Positions 1 to 6,940 of a stretch of DNA of 30,747 bases are shown here, one piece after another. Under the pieces are notes generated by a model. That model saw only the letters and a program-made list of their open reading frames with translations. It did not search any database and had not been told where the DNA came from. The number at the start of each line of letters is the position of its first letter. Position 1 is the first letter of the stretch. Both the position numbers and the translations under genes were made by a program. Source of the stretch: a virus; the IMG/VR virus record IMGVR_UViG_3300017739_000060, positions 1 to 30,747 of that record, one strand, 5' to 3'.

Positions 1-63
1 AACAACGAAGTAAAAGCATTGATTACGGAACTGGAGACCAAGAAAGATGTCAGCGAAAATTAA
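1..63 (+). CDS. C-terminal end of a truncated upstream gene (possibly portal gp20)
   Basis: Frame 1 is open from the left edge and ends at TAA (61-63), giving a 20-residue tail that finishes KKDVSEN. It overlaps the next gene start (47) by 17 bases, as is usual in packed phage operons. In T4 the portal gene 20 lies just upstream of the small head genes and protease 21, so by position this could be the end of the portal. The visible residues alone identify nothing. Confidence 0.5.
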   Translation, partial: NNEVKALITELETKKDVSEN

Positions 64-877
64 GCACAACAAGAAAAGAAATACTATTTTTCTTTACGAA
101 GCCCTCGTTAGAGAACTAACAAAGGCTACTGTTGAAAAAGACCAAGATAGAAGAGAAACTATTTTGAGTATTGTAAAAGAACACTTTAACACAAATACCA
201 CTATGGGTAGGGAAGTGAGGATTTACAAAAATATCTTGGAGACCAAGGACACTAAAGTAACTATCGCAGAGAAGATTCTCTCCGAGTCCAAGATTGAATA
301 CTCAGTGCTTAATAAAAAACAAATCTTTGCAGAGCAAAGCCAAATGATCTCCAAGATCAATAAAGAGCTTTCCAAAGATGTATTCACAACTTTTGTTCCA
401 AACTACAAAAACTTGGCTACACTTCACCAAGTGTTTAACAATCTAGACCTCTCAGCTAAACAAAGGGTTCTTTTGGAAGAAGAAGCCCTTCAGTTGATGG
501 TCGAGGGCACACAAGGGGTAGAAAAGAAAGAACTCAAGCACATCGACAACCTTGTGTTTAAATCTTTCGTTGAGAGATTCAACAACGAATACACTGGTCT
601 CCTAGAAGAGCAGAAGACATTACTCTCCAGATTTATTGCCTCTGGTGTTGGTGAGGACTTAGAGTTTCAGATCTACTTGAACACAGAGATTGGAAGACTT
701 AAAGAAGAGCTATCTACCGCCAAAGATACTAGCGAATTTGTAGAAGATGATGAAATGACTGAAAAGGCTGATCAAGTATTGGGGCTTTTAGAGACTTTCA
801 GCCAAAAGCCTTTAGAAGACGGAGACTTAAAAAAGATCTTGAAGATTCAAGAGTTGGCTAGGGAAATAAAAAACTAA
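47..877 (+). CDS. Hypothetical head-cluster protein, helical and charged
   Basis: A 276-residue protein beginning MSAKIKHNKK. I do not recognise the family. It is rich in Lys and Glu, with no membrane segment or signal peptide, and reads as mostly alpha-helical with a probable coiled coil at residues 190-270 that includes an acidic stretch (EFVEDDEMTEKADQ). The start follows a GGAG-containing stretch (GGAGACCAAGAAAG) and overlaps the preceding gene. It lies between the presumed end of the portal gene and protease gp21, where T4 carries the small prohead-core genes 67 and 68. A role in prohead assembly is therefore plausible, but this is inferred from position only. Confidence 0.75.
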   Translation: MSAKIKHNKKRNTIFLYEALVRELTKATVEKDQDRRETILSIVKEHFNTNTTMGREVRIYKNILETKDTKVTIAEKILSESKIEYSVLNKKQIFAEQSQMISKINKELSKDVFTTFVPNYKNLATLHQVFNNLDLSAKQRVLLEEEALQLMVEGTQGVEKKELKHIDNLVFKSFVERFNNEYTGLLEEQKTLLSRFIASGVGEDLEFQIYLNTEIGRLKEELSTAKDTSEFVEDDEMTEKADQVLGLLETFSQKPLEDGDLKKILKIQELAREIKN

Positions 878-878
878 A

Positions 879-1424
879 ATGAGTATTAAAATAAGCATTA
901 AAAATCAGTTACCATTAGACGTGATGGAGAGCGAAATCAAGAATCTTGATATAAAGCGTTCTCTGTCTGGTCAGATTATGGTTTTTAATCACATTGATAT
1001 GGATATTGTTTTAGACGAGAAGCAAGGCAAGATCACTGCTTACACAAAGAAGGACTTTGGTGAGTTGGTATACAAAAGCCAGAACAGATTATTTGATTTT
1101 CTTTTCAGAAAGGGCGTCGTGTTGCCTGAGAGCGTAAAGGGATCTAATGTATTTGGAGCACTGGAGGGCGCTTACCCAACAGATGGTAGCGCTGATAATC
1201 TAACTGAGATAGTGCTCTTTAACATTGCAAACTTCATGCAAGAAGAGCAAGGGTACATAAAATCGTTTGAGTATGTTGATGATGTAGAAGATGAAAGGCT
1301 CCTCCATCCCGACAAAGAAGACAGCACCGAACTCGGTGAAGTTCCCCAAGAAGAAAAGAAGGGAACACTAAGTCCGGGTTATCCGGGCTACTATTATGGA
1401 CTAGCAGGAATGTATAGGTATTAA
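879..1424 (+). CDS. Hypothetical protein of the head-assembly cluster
   Basis: A 181-residue protein beginning MSIKISIKNQ, starting one base after the previous stop, so probably translationally coupled. Residues 1-110 look like a compact alpha/beta domain. Residues 130-160 are strongly acidic and low in complexity (VDDVEDERLLHPDKEDSTE). The C-terminus is Gly/Tyr-rich (SPGYPGYYYGLAGMYRY), resembling a flexible tail. There are no catalytic motifs, signal peptide or membrane segments. The next gene starts immediately at its stop. I do not recognise the family; the operon position suggests a prohead or capsid assembly role. Confidence 0.75.
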   Translation: MSIKISIKNQLPLDVMESEIKNLDIKRSLSGQIMVFNHIDMDIVLDEKQGKITAYTKKDFGELVYKSQNRLFDFLFRKGVVLPESVKGSNVFGALEGAYPTDGSADNLTEIVLFNIANFMQEEQGYIKSFEYVDDVEDERLLHPDKEDSTELGEVPQEEKKGTLSPGYPGYYYGLAGMYRY

Positions 1425-1739
1425 ATGGATCTTTTATATTTTATTCTCGCCTCTTGGGGTATGACCCAGATCTTAGTTTACGGAACAATTTTTGAGACCC
1501 AACGCCATTGGATTATGGAAAAATCTGATTGGTTTGGGGCACTTATCCACTGCCCAATGTGTACGGGTTTTTGGGTCGGCGCATTTTTGTTCGGCATAAA
1601 TGGCTTAACAGAACTATTTAATTTTGAGTATAATATCGCTAATTTACTGATTTTGAGTTGCGTAGCCTCGGCTACATCGTATGCTTTAAACGTTGTTATT
1701 AGCGATAGTGGTATAAAGATTAACAATATTCACGAGTAA
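1425..1739 (+). CDS. Small membrane protein with CxxCxGFWVG motif (DUF1360-like)
   Basis: A 104-residue protein with about three hydrophobic segments: residues 2-22 (LLYFILASWGMTQILVYGTIF), 46-63 and 70-92. The loop before the second segment carries CPMCTGFWVGAF, a Cys-x-x-Cys followed by GFWVG. This resembles the signature of the DUF1360 family of small bacterial and phage membrane proteins, whose function is not established. The ATG abuts the previous stop (TAAATGG). Finding an inner-membrane protein among head-assembly genes is odd. T4 proheads assemble on the inner membrane, so a membrane-anchoring role is conceivable, but that is speculation. Confidence 0.7.
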   Translation: MDLLYFILASWGMTQILVYGTIFETQRHWIMEKSDWFGALIHCPMCTGFWVGAFLFGINGLTELFNFEYNIANLLILSCVASATSYALNVVISDSGIKINNIHE

Positions 1740-1750
1740 AGGAGGTTCTT

Positions 1751-1804
1751 ATGAATGCGAAATGGATGTTACAACCAGTCAGACGCTGCTGTAGAGGCTC
1801 CTAG
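1751..1804 (+). CDS. Putative 17-residue micro-ORF with a strong RBS upstream of protease
   Basis: ATG at 1751 follows AAAGGAGGTTCTT, a near-perfect Shine-Dalgarno with five-base spacing, and is stronger than the site of the next gene. The frame reads MNAKWMLQPVRRCCRGS and stops at TAG (1802-1804). It is basic, with a Cys-Cys pair, and matches nothing I recognise. A short hairpin (1809-1823) follows, then the protease start at 1840. It could be a real microprotein, a leader peptide controlling protease translation, or a remnant of a small head gene. Such a strong RBS in front of an open frame is the only support. Confidence 0.4.
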   Translation: MNAKWMLQPVRRCCRGS

Positions 1805-1808
1805 CTCG

Positions 1809-1823
1809 CACGGGTGATGCCCG
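1809..1823 (+). other. Small hairpin between micro-ORF and protease gene
   Basis: ACGGG (1809-1813) can pair with CCCGT (1819-1823) around loop TGATG. There is no T-run after it, so it is not a typical terminator. It lies just before the weak ribosome site (AAAGGA) of the protease gene and might modulate its translation. Confidence 0.3.
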
Positions 1824-1839
1824 TCAAAGGATTATTATT

Positions 1840-2436
1840 ATGAGTAAGATGTTATTAACAGAATTTTATCAACTATGTGAAGGTGGAACATGTCAGGATC
1901 TTCTAACGGAAGACGAAAAGCGTTACGTCGCAAATGGTGGGCTAATTCTTTCAGGTGTGATGCAGAGGGCAGAAGCACAAAACGGAAATGGCAGAGTTTA
2001 TCCTATGCGAGTTTTAGAGAGAGAAGTAGACAATTACAAGAAACTTGTCAAGGAAAAGAGAGCACTGGGCGAACTAGACCACCCGGAATCGTCTATCGTT
2101 AATCTCGCTAATGCCTCCCATCTAGTCACAGAGGTGTGGTTCGAGGGTAAAGATGTCATGGGAAAGATTAAAGTCCTAGACACACCAGCAGGCAAAACCC
2201 TTAGAGCACTAGTTGAAGGTGGGTGTCAGGTAGGCATCTCTTCTCGTGGCTTGGGCACTGTTGATGAAAACAATGGCGCAGCCAGAGTTAATGATGACTT
2301 TCAGTTGATTTGCTTTGATATGGTTTCTGAACCATCCACAACTGGTGCTTTTATGATGAAAGAGAATAAAGAGCCAAATATGTGGACAAAAGCCGATAAG
2401 ATCAACAGATTATTAAACGATATTGTAAAGGATTAA
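1840..2436 (+). CDS. 21: Prohead core protease (T4 gp21-like)
   Basis: A 198-residue protein of the T4 gp21 prohead protease family, a serine protease that matures the prohead by cutting scaffold and capsid proteins. The visible motifs fit: NGNGRVYP near residue 50, the catalytic His in GELDHPE (His81), the catalytic Ser in VGISSRG (Ser134 or 135) and a conserved Asp in CFDMVSEPS (about 160). Length is close to T4 gp21 (about 210). Scaffold and capsid genes lie downstream. The RBS is modest (AAAGGA). Likely substrates are the proteins at 6941 and 7984. The family is known for autocleavage after head assembly. Confidence 0.92.
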   Translation: MSKMLLTEFYQLCEGGTCQDLLTEDEKRYVANGGLILSGVMQRAEAQNGNGRVYPMRVLEREVDNYKKLVKEKRALGELDHPESSIVNLANASHLVTEVWFEGKDVMGKIKVLDTPAGKTLRALVEGGCQVGISSRGLGTVDENNGAARVNDDFQLICFDMVSEPSTTGAFMMKENKEPNMWTKADKINRLLNDIVKD

Positions 2437-2437
2437 A

Positions 2438-2854
2438 ATGAAGAAGAGTGAGTTTAAACAAATGATTAAAGAAAGCGTCAAGGAGGTTCTCGTAGAAGAG
2501 GGCGTACTCAAAAGCGTTATTTCCGAGGTCGTAAAAGCAGTTGGCACAATCCAGACGGAACAAACTCCAGTTGCAACTCAGCAATCTTTTACACAGCAGG
2601 CTAGCCAAGAAGCCGTTGAGAAACAGCGCCAAAAGCTGGCAGAATCAAAACAAAAGATGCTTGATGCTATCGGCAAGTCTTCCTTTGGGGGAGTGGACAT
2701 TTTTGAAGGAACTACGCCGATGAAGAAAGGCGGCAATCCACAAGGAGCCGCTACACCCTCTTCAGCTCTTGAAGGTGTTGACCCCGGCGATTCCGGCGTC
2801 GATATTTCGAGCCTGTTGGGAGCCTCTAGCGCTTGGGAACAGTTACTAAAGTAG
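2438..2854 (+). CDS. Small prohead/scaffold-like hypothetical protein
   Basis: A 138-residue protein starting MKKSEFKQMIKESVKEVLVEEG. This amphipathic, charged N-terminal helix is a style often seen in small proteins of marine T4-like phages. Residues 45-75 are Gln-rich (QTEQTPVATQQSFTQQASQE). Residues 85-130 are Gly/Pro/Ser-rich and look disordered. There are no catalytic motifs or membrane segments. The gene starts one base after the protease stop, implying coupling. By position and composition it may be a prohead core component or protease substrate, but I cannot assign a family. Confidence 0.7.
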   Translation: MKKSEFKQMIKESVKEVLVEEGVLKSVISEVVKAVGTIQTEQTPVATQQSFTQQASQEAVEKQRQKLAESKQKMLDAIGKSSFGGVDIFEGTTPMKKGGNPQGAATPSSALEGVDPGDSGVDISSLLGASSAWEQLLK

Positions 2855-2861
2855 GTATAAA

Positions 2862-3098
2862 ATGGGAAAGAAAGCTAAACCAGTTCATGTAGAAGTTGAG
2901 CCAAGAAAGAATGAGTCTCCCGAGAGAATGATCAAGAGATTTATCAAGAAGGTTAAAAAAGAAGGCATTCAAGACGAATGGCGAGAAAAACATATGTACT
3001 TCGAGAAACCAACAGACAAACGTCGTCGTAAGAAAAAAGAGCGAAATAGAGTAATTAAAAAGCTCCAAAGAGATTACGATGCTAAATATAAAGACTAG
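2862..3098 (+). CDS. rpsU: Phage-encoded ribosomal protein bS21 homologue
   Basis: A 78-residue, very basic protein. From about residue 10 it follows the bS21 pattern: NE near residue 17, then RMIKRFIKKVKKEGI, a YFEKPTDKRRRKK block matching the bacterial YEKPTxxRxRKK signature, and a Lys/Arg helical tail. Bacterial bS21 is about 71 residues and sits on the 30S platform near the anti-Shine-Dalgarno end of 16S rRNA, where it affects initiation. Phage bS21 genes are known from uncultivated viruses and pelagiphages, so the family is not new. Its location inside a head-gene operon is notable. The product may enter host ribosomes and bias initiation towards phage mRNAs, which is an inference. The start has only a weak AGGTAT site. 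Confidence 0.85.
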   Translation: MGKKAKPVHVEVEPRKNESPERMIKRFIKKVKKEGIQDEWREKHMYFEKPTDKRRRKKKERNRVIKKLQRDYDAKYKD

Positions 3099-3109
3099 GA
3101 GAAAATAAA

Positions 3110-3586
3110 ATGTCGACATACAGCCCAAGAGCAAGTGGATTAGGAAATTCAGCAGCATATCAAGTAGCAGGAAAGCCTTACTTAACCGGATCAGCTATAG
3201 CTGCGGAAACCTCCAAAAACTATGTTAATTCAAAAGAATACAAAGTCGAGTTTCCAACTGTCACAAGAAAGGTTACGATTTACAATTTTTCTAACGACGC
3301 AGATCTCGCTGTTTACTTTTCGCCTAAAGCCACCGCACCAGCAACAATTACCGGGGTTCACTTTGCTATTGTTGGGTGCCAAACTGGATCTATTGAGCTG
3401 AATATTAAATGCAAAGAGCTTTACATTAGCCCATTCCCAACCAACGATTATGCCGGAGGGGGCGGAAACTTCGCAGGCGGTATTTTTGGAGTCGCAGCAG
3501 AACTTACTGGAGTACCAGCTTCTGATATGTATGCACTTACGGGCTCTGGAATAAACGTGTCCACATATGGTGATGGTCAAAATTAA
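3110..3586 (+). CDS. Probable small virion structural protein
   Basis: A 158-residue protein starting MSTYSPRASGLGNSAAYQVAG, preceded by a good RBS (TAGGAG). The sequence is rich in Gly, Ala, Thr and aromatic residues, with beta-rich segments (VTRKVTIYNFSNDADLAVYF; GSIELNIKCKELYIS) and a Gly-rich loop (YAGGGGNFAGG). This composition is typical of decoration or head-surface proteins. There is no signal peptide or membrane segment. It ends the head-assembly run and is followed by terminator-like hairpins. I suspect a capsid decoration or minor head protein, but know no defined family. Confidence 0.7.
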   Translation: MSTYSPRASGLGNSAAYQVAGKPYLTGSAIAAETSKNYVNSKEYKVEFPTVTRKVTIYNFSNDADLAVYFSPKATAPATITGVHFAIVGCQTGSIELNIKCKELYISPFPTNDYAGGGGNFAGGIFGVAAELTGVPASDMYALTGSGINVSTYGDGQN

Positions 3587-3668
3587 TATTTTTCTTGTTT
3601 GCTTTTAAGCAATTAGGGCAAAATCAAAGAAAAATTCACACCTACCTCGCCTAAATCTGATCCTCAAA

Positions 3669-3677
3669 ACTATTTAT
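3669..3677 (+). promoter_or_regulatory. ACTATTTA motif, copy 1
   Basis: AACTATTTAT lies in the gap between the small structural gene and the fibre gene. It is one of five intergenic copies of the same element in the window. This copy lies 95 bases before the fibre start, with hairpins in between, so its role here is less clear than at the other sites. Confidence 0.35.
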
Positions 3678-3682
3678 ATATG

Positions 3683-3724
3683 AGCACAAAGTTTGTGCTT
3701 AAGAGCGCCTTCTGGCGCTTTTTC
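3683..3724 (+). terminator. Tandem hairpins with T-run (terminator)
   Basis: Two adjacent stem-loops. The first pairs AGCACAA (3683-3689) with TTGTGCT (3693-3699) around a three-base loop. The second pairs AAGAGCGCC (3701-3709) with GGCGCTTTT (3714-3722) around TTCT and runs into TTTTTCTTT. The second is a classical intrinsic terminator, ending head-operon transcription before the fibre gene. The rest of the 3587-3770 gap is AT-rich and includes TATAAAAA near 3735, a possible promoter element for the fibre gene. No gene is seen there. Confidence 0.75.
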
Positions 3725-3770
3725 TTTAATTTAATATAAAAATTTAATAAATCTATAGGAGGATTTACAT

Positions 3771-6533
3771 ATGGCTGCTTTTACTACTTCTCAGTATGGT
3801 AAGTTTGCATCATTCCAGAATAACTCTGGATCTGCTGACGCTGCTGCCCCGAACGGAGGAGTTTATCTCTTTGCTTCTGGTGCTGTTGGCGCTTCAAAAC
3901 TTTACTTACAAAACGAGGGACAATCGTCCCTTATCGACCTTGACTCTGTTCTTGACATCGCTGGAGACAGCGGAACTGGAACTGTTTCAAATAGTCAAAC
4001 TTTAACAATTGCTGGCGGTACTGGTCTTGACACCACTGCTTCTGGACAAACAATTACTTTCTCAATGGACCTCAACGAGCTTTCTGCTGCTGCTGTTGCC
4101 GTTGGCGCTGATAGCATCGCTATCATCGACGCTGATGATAACGGATCTAAGAAAGAAAGCATTGCTGACCTTGCAACTGCAATGGCTGGTGACGGTCTTG
4201 TTGCTTCTTCTGGTGTTTTCGCACTTAACGTTGCTGACATGGCAAGTGCTATGACTGGCGACCTTGCTGACGACGACGAATTCGCTATCAGTGATGGCGG
4301 AACAATGAAGAAAGTTGATTTCAGTGTCGTTCGTGACGCTGTATTCGCTGACGTTTCCGGTGACGCTACTGTCGCTGCTGGTGGCGCTTTAACAATCGCT
4401 GCTGATGCTGTTGAAGGCTCAATGCTTAACGATAACGTCATCTCTGGTCAGACCGAGTTGGCTCACGCAGACATTGCTTCCGCTGATGAGTTGATGATTT
4501 CCGATGGTGGAACTCTTAAGAAGGTTGGTCTTGACAGCCTTCGTGATCACTACTACGGACAAGTTTCCGGTGACGCGACTATCGCTGACGGTGGTGCTCT
4601 TACAATCGCTGCTAATGCAGTTCAGACTGGAATGGTTCACGACGATGTTGCTACTGAGCTTGCTGGAAACGGACTTGCTGCTGCTTCTGGTGTTATGTCC
4701 CTTGACCTTGACGAGTTGTCTGCTGCTGCTGTAGACGTTGCTGCTGATAGCATTGCTATCCTTGATGCAACTGACGATGGATCAAAGAAAGAAAGCATCG
4801 CTGACCTTGCAACTGCAATGGCTGGTGACGGACTTGCTGCCTCTTCTGGTGTATTCGCTGTTCAAGCTTCTGGTTCTGTTGTTCTTGCTCTTGATAAGGT
4901 TGGTCTTTCTGGATCACTTGCTGGGGCTGGTCTTACTTTCTCTGGTGGAAGAAACAGCATTTCTAGTCTTTCTCTTGACATTGATGAGCTTGATGCTCTT
5001 GGTGGAACTGGCGTTGCTCAAGGAGACCACTTCTTGTTCTCTGATGCTGGAACTGAAAAGAAAATCACTTTCTCTAACCTTGAAGATGCAATCTTCGGAA
5101 ATGTTTCCGGTGATGCTACTGTAGCTGCTGGTGGTGCTTTAACAATCGCTGCTGACGCTGTTGAAGGCTCAATGCTTAACGACAATGTTATTTCTGGTCA
5201 AACAGAATTAGCTCACGCAGACATCGCTTCTGCTGACGAGTTGATGATCTCTGACGGTGGAACATTGAAGAAAGTTGGACTTGATAGTCTTCGTGATCAC
5301 TACTACGGACAAGTTTCCGGTGACGCTACTGTTGCTGACGGTGGTGCTTTAACAATCGCTGCTGACGCTGTTGAAAGTGGAATGCTTAACGATAACGTTA
5401 TTTCTGGACAATCTGCTCTTGGAAGTGCTGCTGCTGCTCAGGCAGATGAATTGCTCTTCTCTGATGACGGAACACTCAAGAAGATCACCTTCTCCAATCT
5501 TGAAGATTCAATCTTCGGAAACGTTTCTGGTGATGCTACAATCGCTGCTGGTGGTGCCTTAACTATTGCTGCTAATGCAGTTCAGACTGGAATGGTCCAT
5601 GATGATGTTGCTACTGAGCTTGCTGGTAACGGACTTTCTGCCGCTTCTGGTGTTCTTGCTGTTGGTGTTGATGACAGTTCTCTTGAAATCGACTCTGACG
5701 CATTGAGAGTTAAAGCAAGTGGTATTACATCTGCAATGATCGCTGATGGCGCTGTTGTAAACGCTGATGTTAACGCTTCTGCTGCAATCGAGGCTACTAA
5801 GTTGAACTTCAATGTTGACCTTGGTGGAAATGTTCAGTTCGGTACTCAGTCCGATGACACAGTTGCTTTTGCTGGACCAATCAAGGCTGGCGCTAATGCA
5901 ATTGCTGACAGTGGAAACAATGCTGCCATTACCTTTGATGGATCTGCTGGTATGAGCACTCTTGGCGGTTTCGGCGGTGGATCTGGTATCAGCTTCTCTG
6001 CTGCTGCTGGAGCACAGTTCGCTACTGATCTTACTGTAAACAAGTCTGATGGATCCATGAACAAGGATGTAAAATTCTATGGTGACACTGCTGGTGCTCG
6101 CTTCGAGTGGGACGGTGGTGAAGACAGAGTAAAGATCCACAACGGTTCTGCACAGGTCCTTGAAATGGGTAATACTGCTGCTGGTTACGCTATTGATGTT
6201 GCTAATGGCTCTGCCAATGTCAACAAAGTTCGTGCTGCTGCATTCGTTACTTACTCGGACGAAAGCCTCAAGACTGACGTTGCTTCTATGAGCAACACTG
6301 CCCTTGATACTGTTATGTCCCTTGAAGGTGTTGAGTTCACTTGGAATGATTCCGGTGAAAGAGACTTCGGTTTCATCGCTCAAGACGTTCAGGCTGTTCT
6401 TCCAAAAGCTGTTCACGTAGCAGAAGATGGAGTACAGGGAGTTGACTACTCAAGACTTACTTCCGTTCTCGTTGAGGCTGTAAAGGCTCAACAAGTTCAG
6501 ATCAATGACTTGAAAAAAGCTCTCAAGAAGTAA
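3771..6533 (+). CDS. Repetitive tail fibre with C-terminal peptidase S74 chaperone domain
   Basis: A 920-residue fibre-like protein, preceded by a strong RBS (AGGAGG). Residues 100-640 are modular repeats built from units such as SGDATVAAGGALTIAADAV, DELMISDGGTLKKV and KKESIADLATAMAGDG; a 76-residue block occurs twice with identical protein sequence (195-270 and 445-520). Residues 640-820 look beta-rich. Residues 825-920 form a peptidase S74 intramolecular chaperone: SDESLK (Ser829 and Lys834, the Ser-Lys spacing of the family), FGFIAQDVQ, then a coiled-coil tail. In this family the domain directs trimerisation and is then cut off just before that Ser. Probably a host-receptor fibre. It is transcribed apart from its neighbours, with terminators on both sides. 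Confidence 0.88.
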   Translation: MAAFTTSQYGKFASFQNNSGSADAAAPNGGVYLFASGAVGASKLYLQNEGQSSLIDLDSVLDIAGDSGTGTVSNSQTLTIAGGTGLDTTASGQTITFSMDLNELSAAAVAVGADSIAIIDADDNGSKKESIADLATAMAGDGLVASSGVFALNVADMASAMTGDLADDDEFAISDGGTMKKVDFSVVRDAVFADVSGDATVAAGGALTIAADAVEGSMLNDNVISGQTELAHADIASADELMISDGGTLKKVGLDSLRDHYYGQVSGDATIADGGALTIAANAVQTGMVHDDVATELAGNGLAAASGVMSLDLDELSAAAVDVAADSIAILDATDDGSKKESIADLATAMAGDGLAASSGVFAVQASGSVVLALDKVGLSGSLAGAGLTFSGGRNSISSLSLDIDELDALGGTGVAQGDHFLFSDAGTEKKITFSNLEDAIFGNVSGDATVAAGGALTIAADAVEGSMLNDNVISGQTELAHADIASADELMISDGGTLKKVGLDSLRDHYYGQVSGDATVADGGALTIAADAVESGMLNDNVISGQSALGSAAAAQADELLFSDDGTLKKITFSNLEDSIFGNVSGDATIAAGGALTIAANAVQTGMVHDDVATELAGNGLSAASGVLAVGVDDSSLEIDSDALRVKASGITSAMIADGAVVNADVNASAAIEATKLNFNVDLGGNVQFGTQSDDTVAFAGPIKAGANAIADSGNNAAITFDGSAGMSTLGGFGGGSGISFSAAAGAQFATDLTVNKSDGSMNKDVKFYGDTAGARFEWDGGEDRVKIHNGSAQVLEMGNTAAGYAIDVANGSANVNKVRAAAFVTYSDESLKTDVASMSNTALDTVMSLEGVEFTWNDSGERDFGFIAQDVQAVLPKAVHVAEDGVQGVDYSRLTSVLVEAVKAQQVQINDLKKALKK
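4353..4580 (+). repeat. Fibre repeat block, copy A
   Basis: A 228-base in-frame unit encoding 76 residues, from VSGDATVAAGG to YYGQVSGDAT. Its protein sequence is identical to copy B 750 bases downstream, while the DNA differs at many third codon positions. Confidence 0.85.
5103..5330 (+). repeat. Fibre repeat block, copy B
   Basis: The second copy of the 76-residue block, identical in protein to 4353-4580 but with synonymous differences. In the first 100 bases I count about ten, all at third positions. Shorter related units recur at about 4581-4690 and 5530-5650 (AANAVQTGMVHDDVATELAG). Confidence 0.85.
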
Positions 6534-6548
6534 ACCTTTTTGAAAACC

Positions 6549-6590
6549 GAGGGCAGGGATCTACGGGTCTCTGCCCTCACCTTTCTTATT
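6549..6590 (+). terminator. Very stable UACG-loop hairpin after the fibre gene
   Basis: GAGGGCAGGGATC (6549-6561) pairs with GGTCTCTGCCCTC (6566-6578) along 13 base pairs, including two G-U pairs. It is closed by C(UACG)G, an exceptionally stable UNCG tetraloop. ACCTTTCTTATT follows, a T-rich but interrupted tract. It probably terminates or 3'-protects the fibre transcript. The next ATG is only 12 bases beyond the stem. Confidence 0.7.
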
Positions 6591-6845
6591 ATGAAAATCA
6601 AAAACAGAACAGACATCATTCGATACTTAGAAGAGAACGATCCCAGTTATCGTATCGAAGGCAATGTAGTGTTCGCCCCAAAGGCTTTTGTCATTAACAC
6701 CGTTATCCAATGGTGCTACAATCAATTGAAAACAAAGAAGATGCAACCCAATGAGATGGACTTTTATCTAATGTCTATAGAGAGTTTCCTACAAGACAAA
6801 GCTAATCTTTCTTGGGACGAAGAAGGTAACTTGGCGATTTCATAA
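6591..6845 (+). CDS. Small hypothetical protein
   Basis: An 84-residue protein starting MKIKNRTDIIRYLEENDPSYRIEG. I chose the ATG at 6591. An in-frame TTG at 6540 would add 17 residues, but that extension is encoded by the hairpin and has no RBS. No clear Shine-Dalgarno precedes the ATG either, so translation may be low or depend on the hairpin. The protein is mixed alpha/beta, with one Cys and no known motif. It sits alone between the fibre and the scaffold. I do not recognise it. Confidence 0.6.
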   Translation: MKIKNRTDIIRYLEENDPSYRIEGNVVFAPKAFVINTVIQWCYNQLKTKKMQPNEMDFYLMSIESFLQDKANLSWDEEGNLAIS

Positions 6846-6885
6846 ACTAAGTTGTTATTTTTTTGTATTTTTCGTTTTTAAAGAA

Positions 6886-6892
6886 CTATTTA
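6886..6892 (+). promoter_or_regulatory. ACTATTTA motif, copy 2 (before scaffold/capsid)
   Basis: AGAACTATTTACTACG lies 49 bases before the scaffold ATG. It is followed by a 5'-leader hairpin: CGCAAA (6899-6904) pairs with TTTGCG (6912-6917). The position fits a late promoter or leader element driving scaffold and capsid synthesis. Confidence 0.45.
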
Positions 6893-6940
6893 CTACGACG
6901 CAAAACGTCTATTTGCGACCAAATACTAGGAGATTATACA

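Noticed and set aside
1614-1620. ACTATTTA copy
   Set aside because: It lies within the small membrane protein gene, with no gene start after it at a suitable distance, so it is treated as chance.
1740-1839. tRNA or structured ncRNA in the gap before the protease
   Set aside because: No cloverleaf, no TTCRA arm, and only one five-pair hairpin is visible. I found no tRNA genes elsewhere in the window by eye.
3599-3612. TTGCT/AGCAA hairpin as a terminator
   Set aside because: The stem is only five pairs and no T-run follows. The tandem hairpins at 3683-3724 are the better terminator.
3995-5124. Leu-rich and Ala/Ser-rich frames overlapping the fibre repeats on both strands
   Set aside because: They mirror the codon repeats of the real fibre frame and have no independent start signals or domain content.
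4353-5330. CRISPR-like repeat array
   Set aside because: The repeats are long, in frame, few in number and inside a coding region; there are no spacers or short identical direct repeats.
5559-6416. Long open frame on the - strand opposite the fibre gene (285 codons)
   Set aside because: It lies wholly antisense to the fibre gene, is Ser/Thr/Val-rich as expected from reverse-complemented GCT, GTT and GAC codons, and has no RBS or neighbours on that strand.
6540-6590. TTG start adding 17 residues to the small gene after the fibre
   Set aside because: The sequence is the UACG-loop hairpin and there is no RBS ahead of it. ATG 6591 is the simpler choice.
6863-6940. N-terminal extension of the scaffold gene
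   Set aside because: The first 26 codons start at a non-ATG codon without an RBS and cover the leader motif and hairpin. The ATG at 6941 has a good AGGAG site.
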